Shown here piece by piece: positions 1 to 5,094 of a stretch of 5,184 nt of DNA. Position 1 is the first letter of the stretch, and the number at the start of each line of letters is the position of its first letter. This DNA comes from Candidatus Bathyarchaeota archaeon (GTDB taxonomy: Archaea > Thermoproteota > Bathyarchaeia > Bathyarchaeales > Bathycorpusculaceae). The notes under the pieces were generated by a model. It ran no database searches and was not told the origin of the DNA. It was given only the letters and a program-made list of their open reading frames with translations. A program made the position numbers and the translations under genes. The DNA lies in contig DAOVFC010000043.1 of assembly GCA_030668645.1 (NCBI GenBank), forward strand, positions 1 through 5,184. The letters are read 5' to 3'.

Positions 1-42
1 ATGCTCAAGAGAACACTTGAAAAAGAAATTAATCGAAGATAA
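1..42 (+). CDS. Possible 3' end of an upstream gene (partial)
   Basis: The first 42 bases read as 13 sense codons and a TAA stop at 40-42, in the frame that begins at base 1. The residues are strongly charged (MLKRTLEKEINRR), like the helical basic tail of a protein. An 8-base T-run starts 7 bases after the stop, as expected at the end of an archaeal gene. The fragment is far too short to identify. The leading ATG is probably internal and chance, and the whole stretch may not be coding. Confidence 0.35.
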   Translation: MLKRTLEKEINRR

Positions 43-48
43 CCTGTA

Positions 49-56
49 TTTTTTTT
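49..56 (+). terminator. T-run, probable archaeal transcription terminator
   Basis: Eight consecutive T residues on the plus strand lie just after the TAA at 40-42. A second run of seven T residues lies at 103-109. Archaeal RNA polymerase commonly terminates at such T-rich stretches without needing a hairpin, and no strong stem precedes either run. Together they would separate the upstream gene from the rps15 transcript. The surrounding 43-221 stretch is AT-rich and shows no gene. Confidence 0.45.
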
Positions 57-173
57 ATTAAAATTAGTTGTGTTATTGAAGAAATACGGATTGGATTCCA
101 TATTTTTTTGCCTGTTTGTGTTGTGATTAGAAATTCATATAGGAAAAAGGATAATCATCTAACCATACAATAA

Positions 174-182
174 TTTTAAATA
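174..182 (+). promoter_or_regulatory. TATA-like promoter of the rps15-recJ-pcc1 group
   Basis: The sequence TTTTAAATA fits the archaeal TATA-box pattern. With the usual distance of about 25-27 bases from the centre of the box, transcription would start near 203-206, giving a leader of roughly 15-20 nt before the ATG at 222. Only a weak purine-rich element (AAGGGAT, 211-217) sits before that ATG. Another weak A/T element (CATATA near 136-141) is less well placed. Confidence 0.5.
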
Positions 183-221
183 GCTGTCTACACTCGCTCA
201 TACAGAGTTTAAGGGATAAGA

Positions 222-662
222 ATGCCGAAAAGGGAAAAGGGAAGATCACATTCAATTAGGCCTGTTAGCAAGCGTCCTCCGAGCTGGTGTAAATACCAAC
301 CCGAAGAGGTGGAGGCGCTGGTCATTAAACTTGCGAAGGAGGGACACCCGGCAAGCCGCATAGGAACCATACTGAGAGACAGCTACGCGATACCTCTGGT
401 GAAGCCGATCACCGGAAAAAAGATAATGCAAATACTTAAAGAAGCGGGGCTCGCACCAGCGATACCGGAAGACCTAGGCGACCTAATGAAGAAGGCTGCG
501 AGCCTCACTGTTCATCTTGAGAGAAACAGAAAGGATATACACAACAAAAGGGCGCTTCAGGTAACCGAGGCGAGAATCTACAAGCTGTCAAGATATTACA
601 AGCGTGAAGGAGTCTTGCCGCCGAATTGGAAGTACGCGCCTAAAATAACTTCTCTAGTCTAA
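222..662 (+). CDS. rps15: Small-subunit ribosomal protein uS15 (archaeal S15P/S13e)
   Basis: This is a component of the 30S subunit; proteins of the uS15 family bind helices of the 16S rRNA central domain. The 146-residue length matches the archaeal/eukaryotic form and is much longer than the bacterial form of about 89 residues. The N-terminal part (about 1-75) is the archaeal extension, with a basic start, the segment RPPSWCKYQPEEVE (18-31) and the conserved ILRDSY (50-55) and TGKKI (64-68). The core S15 domain holds LAPAIPEDL (77-85), the signature KDIHNKRALQ (104-113) and the basic helix ending in RYYKREG (124-130). The ATG at 222 fits the family N-terminus. It heads a tight group, and recJ starts 12 bases after its stop in the same reading frame. 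Identification is secure. Confidence 0.97.
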   Translation: MPKREKGRSHSIRPVSKRPPSWCKYQPEEVEALVIKLAKEGHPASRIGTILRDSYAIPLVKPITGKKIMQILKEAGLAPAIPEDLGDLMKKAASLTVHLERNRKDIHNKRALQVTEARIYKLSRYYKREGVLPPNWKYAPKITSLV

Positions 663-674
663 CTGTGGTTAGTC

Positions 675-2126
675 ATGACCTTGAACGAGAAGCAAATCAC
701 AGGGTTTTTAGGTTCAGCCTCTAAAGCAGCTGAAACAATCTTAGAAGCGGTTAAGGAAGATTGGTTTATTAACGTGGTTTCGCACTTGGACGCCGATGGG
801 CTTTCGGCAGCCGGCATCATCGGAAAAGCGTTGTTTAGGCTGGATGCGAAATTTCGCATTCGGGTAAGGCACTGGATCGATGAGAAACTCGCCGAGGATA
901 TTCGCTCAGAGAAACCACAATTGACAATCTTCAGCGATCTAGGAAGCGGCTACCTCGATTTGTTAAATGAGAGGCTTTCAGACTTCAAAATCGTGATATT
1001 AGACCATCATCAGATAATCGGCGAGCAAACATCTCGGTTTGTGCATGTAAATCCTCATTTGCATGATATTGATGGGGCACGTGACATAAGCGGCTCCGGC
1101 GTCGTGTATTTTGTAGCCAAAGCCATGAACAAAGAGAACGTTGACTTGGCGCCAGTAGCGGTTGTTGGCGCACTCGGCGATTTACAAGACAAGTACGACC
1201 AGCGAAAGCTTGGAGGATTAAACGAAAAAATAGTCGAGGACGCAACGAACGCGGGACTTTTAAAAGTTGAAAAAGACTTAATATTTTTCGGCAGAGAGAC
1301 CCGCCCGATCCACAGAACCTTGGCATACACGACCAACCCGTTTATCCCTGGCATAAGCGGCGAGGAGGACAAGAGCTTAGCCTTTCTGGTGAGCCAAGAC
1401 ATAAAACCAAAACATGGCGAAAAATGGCGAGCTTTGAGAGACCTCTCAGAAGAGGAGAAGAGAAGGCTGTGCTCGGCTCTAGCGGATTATCTGCTTTCAA
1501 AAGGCTTGCATTGCGAAGCCTCAAACCTGATAGGGCACGTTTACGTTCTAAACCGTGAAGAACCGTGGACTCCGCTCAGGGATGCGAGAGAGTTTTCCGT
1601 CTTGCTGAACGCGACGGGACGCATGGATAGATCAGGTCTCGGCATAGCCGTCTGCATGGGTGACCGAGGTTCAGCGCTTGAAGAGGCGAACAGAACATTG
1701 GGAGAGTATCGCGGAACGATCAGCAAGTACCTGGGATGGGTTGTGGAGAAGCCTGAGAGAATGAAGGAGCTGGAGGGCATCTACGTCGTGAACGGTGAGG
1801 GCTTCATAGACAACAGAGTGATAGGTGCAATATCAAGCATCCTCTCAATGAGCCTTCCAAATCCGGAGAAGCCGTTAATCGCTTACGCCATGGTTGAAGA
1901 GGAAGAGTTGGCGAAAATTTCCGCGAGAACCACCGACATGGTGATCAATAAGGGAGTTAACCTAGGCGAAATCATGCAAACCGCAGCTGAAAAATACTCG
2001 GGAAGGGGGGGAGGACACAACATAGCCGCGGGAGCACAAATCCCCATGGAGAACATCGACGCTTTCATAAGCATTGTTAACGAGCTGGTTAGAAAACAGT
2101 TGAAGGACGAAAAAATTGGAAGCTGA
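675..2126 (+). CDS. recJ: Single-strand DNA exonuclease, DHH family, RecJ/GAN-like
   Basis: This is a predicted metal-dependent DHH-family phosphoesterase of 483 residues, the size of archaeal RecJ homologues. The N-terminal DHH domain shows motif I HLDADG (37-42), motif II with D88 in FSDLGSG, motif III DHH (110-112), and motif IV GDLQD (168-172). The C-terminal DHHA1 domain ends with the substrate-binding glycine motif GRGGGHNIAAGA (443-454). All expected metal ligands are present, so it should be catalytically active. This contrasts with the degenerate RecJ/Cdc45-like proteins reported in Sulfolobus. In Thermococcales the relative called GAN is a single-strand nuclease that binds the GINS replication complex, and a Cdc45-like replication or repair role is inferred here. 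The start at 675 is the first ATG after an in-frame TAA at 660-662, and the Shine-Dalgarno is weak. The last 11 bases overlap pcc1, which suggests co-transcription. The RNA versus DNA substrate is uncertain. Confidence 0.9.
   Translation: MTLNEKQITGFLGSASKAAETILEAVKEDWFINVVSHLDADGLSAAGIIGKALFRLDAKFRIRVRHWIDEKLAEDIRSEKPQLTIFSDLGSGYLDLLNERLSDFKIVILDHHQIIGEQTSRFVHVNPHLHDIDGARDISGSGVVYFVAKAMNKENVDLAPVAVVGALGDLQDKYDQRKLGGLNEKIVEDATNAGLLKVEKDLIFFGRETRPIHRTLAYTTNPFIPGISGEEDKSLAFLVSQDIKPKHGEKWRALRDLSEEEKRRLCSALADYLLSKGLHCEASNLIGHVYVLNREEPWTPLRDAREFSVLLNATGRMDRSGLGIAVCMGDRGSALEEANRTLGEYRGTISKYLGWVVEKPERMKELEGIYVVNGEGFIDNRVIGAISSILSMSLPNPEKPLIAYAMVEEEELAKISARTTDMVINKGVNLGEIMQTAAEKYSGRGGGHNIAAGAQIPMENIDAFISIVNELVRKQLKDEKIGS
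2102..2107 (+). promoter_or_regulatory. Shine-Dalgarno deciding the pcc1 TTG start
   Basis: GAAGGA lies 8 bases before the TTG at 2116, inside the 3' end of recJ. An in-frame TGA at 2101-2103 closes the frame upstream, and no ATG or GTG occurs between that stop and the conserved protein body. The TTG is therefore the only workable start. Confidence 0.6.
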
Positions 2127-2373
2127 AATCACGATAGAATACGCGGATGTGAAGGACGCGGAGGCTGTTGCCAAAGCCGTTTCACCGGATAACCTAAAGA
2201 CGCCATCAGGGTTGTCTGTGAAGACAGCGAGAAAAAGGAACAAGGTTTTCACGCAGATCAAATGTCAAACAAAGCTTCCAACTTTTATAGCTACGATTGA
2301 TGATTTTTTATTCTGTGTTTCGGTGGCTGAAAAAACTCTGCTGGCGACAAAGAACTTAAATGATGGGTCATAG
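2116..2373 (+). CDS. pcc1: KEOPS complex subunit Pcc1
   Basis: Pcc1 is the small dimerising subunit of the KEOPS complex, which transfers the threonylcarbamoyl group to A37 of ANN-decoding tRNAs (t6A). Pcc1 binds Kae1 and helps in tRNA binding. The 85-residue product has the family pattern: an N-terminal strand EAEITIEY (2-9), the conserved AVSPDN (21-26), a variable hairpin, TFIATIDD (56-63) and a C-terminal helix beginning VAEKTL (70-75). Length is normal for archaeal Pcc1. It starts with TTG, has no internal methionine, and overlaps recJ by 11 bases, so translation is probably coupled. Other KEOPS subunits (Kae1, Bud32, Cgi121) are not in the window. The call rests on motif recognition and is strong. 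Confidence 0.9.
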   Translation: MEAEITIEYADVKDAEAVAKAVSPDNLKTPSGLSVKTARKRNKVFTQIKCQTKLPTFIATIDDFLFCVSVAEKTLLATKNLNDGS

Positions 2374-2414
2374 GTTTTCAGATGGCAACAGCAAGGTTAA
2401 TAGGTAATTTGATG

Positions 2415-2422
2415 TTAAAATA
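2415..2422 (+). promoter_or_regulatory. Possible TATA-like box for serS
   Basis: The sequence TTAAAATA lies in the 100-bp gap between pcc1 and serS. A start site about 27 bases from its centre would fall near 2446, giving a leader of about 28 nt. No terminator-like T-run follows pcc1, so serS may also be reached by read-through from upstream. The ribosome-binding signal before the ATG at 2474 is weak (GTGAG, 2466-2470). The rest of the gap shows nothing else. Confidence 0.35.
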
Positions 2423-2473
2423 GAAGGCTAAACCGTTACTTGATAAGGATTCAAAGTCAATTGTAGTGAGAAA

Positions 2474-3763
2474 ATGCTGGACATCAAACTCATCCGTGAA
2501 AACCCTGAAATTGTAAGGAACAATCTGGTGAAGAGAGGCGACCGTGAAAAACTGGAAATGTTAGAGGATTTGATTGCCTGTGACAAGAAATGGAGGCAAT
2601 TCTTAACAAGGCTTAATGAACTTCGTCACCAGAGAAAGGTTACAACAGCAGAAATCGCAGAGTTAAAAAAGAAAGGGAAAGACGCCAGCCAGAAAATTCT
2701 GAAAGCAAAAAAGCTTGACGTGGAAATAACGAGGCTGGGAAAAAAAGTCAGCGAACATGAAGAGAAAACGCGTTTTATTCTCATGCGGCTTCCAAATATT
2801 CTACACGAATCTGTTCCGGTAGGCAGAGACGAAAACGACAACGTACCCGTCAAAACGTGGGGTGAAACACCGAAATTTGGCTTTCCCGTAAAAGACCATA
2901 TAGAGCTGGGATTAAGTCTCGGCATCATGGACATCGAAAGAGCTGGGAAAGTTGCTGGAGCCAGGTTCTTCTATCTGAAGCAGGAGGGGGTTCTCTTGGA
3001 CATGGCTTTAATGAGTTTCGCCCTTGAAGAGATGATTGAGAAAGGCTACACGCCGATAGAGCCGCCCTTCCTTATGAGGCGGAAACCATATGAGGGTGTC
3101 GTGGCGCTAACCGACTTTGAGGAAGACCTGTACAAGATTGAGGATGAAGACCTGTACTTGATTGCGACCTCGGAGCATCCGATGGCGGCGATGTTCATGA
3201 ACGAAACCATGAATGCTGAAAGATTGCCGCTTAAGCTTGTGGGTGTAAGCGCAAACTTCAGAAAAGAAGCTGGGGCGCACGGCAGAGATACTAGAGGGAT
3301 ATTCCGAACGCATCAGTTCAACAAGATTGAACAATTCGTTTTTTGCAAACCTGAAGAATCGTGGAAGATACATGAGGAGTTGATAAGAAACGCTGAAGAC
3401 ATCGTTCAAAAACTTGGCTTGGCATATCGTATGGTAAACGACTGCACGGGCGACATAGGAACTGTTGCTGCTAAAAAATATGATTTAGAAGCTTGGATGC
3501 CTGCGCAAAATACGTACAGGGAAGTAATATCATGTAGCAACTGCACAGATTATCAGGCAAGAAGACTAAATATAAAATATCGAGAAAAAGAAGGGGCGCC
3601 TCCTAAAGGGTTTGTGCACACGTTAAACTCAACAGCCATAGCAACCGGAAGAACGATGGTTGCCATACTGGAAAATTATCAGCAGGAAGACGGCTCCGTG
3701 GTTGTTCCAAAAGTTTTAAGAAGATACATGGGCGGCGTCGAAAAGATAGAGCCTAAACGGTAA
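2474..3763 (+). CDS. serS: Seryl-tRNA synthetase, canonical class II type
   Basis: The enzyme charges tRNA-Ser, and also tRNA-Sec where present, with serine using ATP in the cytoplasm. The 429-residue length is normal. The N-terminus MLDIKLIRENPEIVRNN is typical of the family, and residues about 28-105 are charged and heptad-like, forming the antiparallel coiled-coil arm that grips the long variable arm of tRNA-Ser. The class II core follows, with motif 1 around GYTPIEPPF (191-199), the serine-site TSEH (232-235), motif 2 with FRKEAGAHGRDTRGIFRTHQF (two overlapping parts, 262-275 and 274-282), a CSNC segment before YQARR, and motif 3 with GRTMVAILENYQ (392-403). It is the common SerRS, not the rare methanogen type with its different N-terminal domain and zinc site. 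It lies between pcc1 and eS1, on the same strand. Confidence 0.97.
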   Translation: MLDIKLIRENPEIVRNNLVKRGDREKLEMLEDLIACDKKWRQFLTRLNELRHQRKVTTAEIAELKKKGKDASQKILKAKKLDVEITRLGKKVSEHEEKTRFILMRLPNILHESVPVGRDENDNVPVKTWGETPKFGFPVKDHIELGLSLGIMDIERAGKVAGARFFYLKQEGVLLDMALMSFALEEMIEKGYTPIEPPFLMRRKPYEGVVALTDFEEDLYKIEDEDLYLIATSEHPMAAMFMNETMNAERLPLKLVGVSANFRKEAGAHGRDTRGIFRTHQFNKIEQFVFCKPEESWKIHEELIRNAEDIVQKLGLAYRMVNDCTGDIGTVAAKKYDLEAWMPAQNTYREVISCSNCTDYQARRLNIKYREKEGAPPKGFVHTLNSTAIATGRTMVAILENYQQEDGSVVVPKVLRRYMGGVEKIEPKR

Positions 3764-3766
3764 AAC

Positions 3767-3776
3767 TTTTAATACC
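3767..3776 (+). promoter_or_regulatory. TATA-like box upstream of eS1
   Basis: TTTTAATACC begins 4 bases after the serS stop. A start site about 26 bases from its centre falls near 3797-3800, which would leave a short leader of about 15 nt that still contains the Shine-Dalgarno at 3803. The spacing is good for a separate eS1 promoter, although the 50-bp gap also permits co-transcription with serS. Confidence 0.45.
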
Positions 3777-3802
3777 TCAACACGAATCTCTCAAGCTGCA
3801 TC

Positions 3803-3808
3803 GGAGGT
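3803..3808 (+). promoter_or_regulatory. Strong Shine-Dalgarno deciding the eS1 TTG start
   Basis: GGAGGT is a full match to the anti-Shine-Dalgarno core and lies 5 bases before the TTG at 3814. The T at 3808 also begins an in-frame TAA (3808-3810), so the reading frame cannot extend upstream. This is the best ribosome-binding site of the plus-strand genes here. Confidence 0.8.
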
Positions 3809-3813
3809 AAAAA

Positions 3814-4410
3814 TTGTCGCCAAGAAAACGTATCAGGGATAAATGGCGCGGGAAATCCTGGTACACGGTTTTAGCGCCGCCGTACTTTGGAAATGTTGAG
3901 TTAGGGACCTTGCCAGCCGACGACCCGGATAAACTCGTTGGCAGAGTGATAGACTCAACGCTGTATGAGGTTACGAACGATTTTGCTCACCAATACCTGA
4001 AAATATTTTTCCGAATAACCGATGTTGATGGAAAAACTGCTCACACGGTGTTCAAGGGACACGAGTACTCGCGTGACTATCTGCGAAGCCTTGTGAGAAG
4101 AAGAACAACGAGGGTTGACGGGTTGTTCAACGTCACCACCAAGGATGGATACAAGATGCGAGTGGCTGTCTGCGCCTTCACCCTTTCAAGGATTAAAACG
4201 TCGCAGGAGCAAGCAATACGCATTATAATGAAAAAAATAGTGAAAGAAAAGGCTTCCGTGCTTACTTTCGACCAGTTCGCCCAAGAGATAGTGCTCGGAA
4301 AAATCGCTTCCGACATTTACAACGCAGCTAAAAGGATGGCTCCGCTGCGCCACGTAGGCGTGAGAAAATCAAGACTTACAACGCAACCGCAACAAGCTGT
4401 CGCTGGGTGA
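3814..4410 (+). CDS. rps3ae: Small-subunit ribosomal protein eS1 (S3Ae)
   Basis: eS1 is a 30S protein found in archaea and eukaryotes and is unrelated to bacterial bS1. It sits near the mRNA exit region of the platform. The 198-residue product is of family length. It opens with a basic segment PRKRIRDKWRGKSWYTVLAP, followed by the conserved APPYFG (21-26), the segment TNDFAHQYLKIFFRI (54-68), FKGHEYSRDYLRSLVRRR (80-97) and the C-terminal helical part with DQFAQEIVLGKIASDIY. The start is TTG, fixed by the in-frame stop just upstream, the strong ribosome-binding site and the lack of a nearby alternative. It is last in the plus-strand series and is followed 3 bases later by the end of a converging minus-strand pseudogene. 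Confidence 0.96.
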   Translation: MSPRKRIRDKWRGKSWYTVLAPPYFGNVELGTLPADDPDKLVGRVIDSTLYEVTNDFAHQYLKIFFRITDVDGKTAHTVFKGHEYSRDYLRSLVRRRTTRVDGLFNVTTKDGYKMRVAVCAFTLSRIKTSQEQAIRIIMKKIVKEKASVLTFDQFAQEIVLGKIASDIYNAAKRMAPLRHVGVRKSRLTTQPQQAVAG

Positions 4411-4416
4411 GATTTA

Positions 4417-4429
4417 GCTCTTTAAGAGC
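4417..4429. repeat. Short inverted repeat at the convergent gene ends
   Basis: GCTCTT and AAGAGC flank a single T, forming a 6-base dyad just past the eS1 stop and within the last codons of the opposing pseudogene. A short T-run follows on the plus strand (4432-4435). It could contribute to stopping transcription from either side, but a one-base loop makes a stable RNA hairpin doubtful and it may be chance. Confidence 0.25.
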
Positions 4430-4674
4430 GATTTTCCGTATCCATAGTCCCTTTCAAAGGCGGTCAAGTTTAACTCTATCGTTCCCTTCGGAACGTTTCG
4501 TTTTATCGATTCTTTTACAACGTCGACATCAAGCATATTCGTTAACGCTGTGAACGCACTCACCATGATGACGTTCGCAACTATATTCTTGCCGAGTTCC
4601 TCCGCGATTCTGGTTGCCGGAATTTCATAGATTTTTTGCATTCACACTCTTTCTCTGGTTTGGAACCATGTCCG

Positions 4675-4693
4675 GGTCTACCCAGAGTAGACC
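4675..4693. repeat. 7-bp stem inverted repeat inside the pseudogene
   Basis: GGTCTAC and GTAGACC are perfect inverted copies around a 5-base spacer. On the plus strand a pyrimidine-rich stretch with four T residues follows (4695-4705). It overlaps the codons for LLWVDP of the decayed gamma subunit and lies next to a frame break at 4699-4701. A second 6-bp dyad, CTACAT/ATGTAG, lies at 4712-4727 and coincides with another break. Confidence 0.4.
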
Positions 4694-5068
4694 GTTTTCC
4701 CTTTAACTCATCTACATACTCATGTAGGTCTCTCGATACATAACAACCAAGATGTCGGGATGCACAACCTTTGGAAAGTCTATTTCTTCGCTGGAAATTA
4801 TGACTTTGGATCTGCAGCAGCTTCTTGATTCTGGACCGTAGGATGCTGTTTGAATGGCGGTTTTATCACTGCAAACACGCGCGCCGCTCTAGGCTTCTCG
4901 TTGGCAGATATCATATACGCTCAGGCTTCTTGCATGGAAGATGCCTTTAATGGGCTTGCCCGCCTGAACCTATGAAAATAGAATCTTGGAACGTATGATT
5001 GCACCTGTGCATCTGGGGAAAGGAGAGTGAATGTTCACGTCAAAAATCGAACCTTTACGTTTGTAAAC

Positions 5069-5077
5069 CTTTATATC
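5069..5077 (+). promoter_or_regulatory. TATA-like box before the right-end reading frame
   Basis: CTTTATATC, preceded by an A-rich GTAAAC that resembles a BRE element, is the clearest TATA-like site in the right 800 bases. A start site would fall near 5100. On the minus strand the same bases read GATATAAAG, so the site may also have served the decayed minus-strand gene. Confidence 0.45.
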
Positions 5078-5094
5078 TGAGCTACATTCTGCTT

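Larger units (their letters stand above)
4414..5012 (-). pseudogene. Decayed 2-oxoacid:ferredoxin oxidoreductase gamma subunit
   Basis: The family forms the gamma subunit or domain of enzymes that oxidise pyruvate, 2-oxoglutarate or similar acids with ferredoxin as acceptor. The last 75 codons (4641-4414) are open and contain the hallmark PATRIAEELGKNIVANV and VPKGTIELNL. Upstream, recognisable family pieces lie in different minus-strand frames: IRSKILF (about 4996), GSGGQ (4970), a possible KASSMQEA (about 4947), DKTAIQTASYGPESR then EEIDFPKVVHPDILVVM (4867 to about 4739), YVDELK (4718), and ENGLLWVDPDMVPNQ (4699). All three frames are used, with stops at 4714-4712 and 4891-4889. The conserved RGGACRSE loop reads RSCCRSK. 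The span of 599 bases would hold a nearly full gene of about 190 codons. The 5' limit at the ATG at 5012 is uncertain. Which oxoacid it served cannot be told. Confidence 0.85.

Noticed and set aside
43..221. Possible small RNA or tRNA in the left AT-rich stretch
   Set aside because: No cloverleaf, box C/D pairs or stable stem could be found; the stretch holds only T-runs and a TATA-like box.
985..1402. Two minus-strand open frames of about 115 codons opposite recJ
   Set aside because: They lie wholly within the motif-bearing recJ gene, show no family motif and have compositions typical of antisense shadows.
2005..2011. Seven-G run in recJ as a phase-variation or frameshift site
   Set aside because: The run encodes the conserved glycine loop GRGGGH and the frame is intact; a single short run is weak evidence for slippage.
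1962..2261. Minus-strand open frame of 99 codons across the recJ-pcc1 junction
   Set aside because: It covers the ends of two clearly conserved plus-strand genes and has no recognisable content.
2626..2934. Minus-strand open frame of 102 codons opposite serS
   Set aside because: It is rich in S, F and L, as expected from the reverse of a lysine/glutamate-rich coiled coil, and not membrane-protein evidence.
3107..3409. Minus-strand open frame of 100 codons opposite serS
   Set aside because: It overlaps the catalytic motif 2 region of serS and shows no independent motif or ribosome-binding site.
4414..4641. The 75-codon minus-strand frame as an intact small gene
   Set aside because: Its sequence is only the C-terminal part of the gamma-subunit family, and the missing N-terminal part is recognisable just upstream in other frames.
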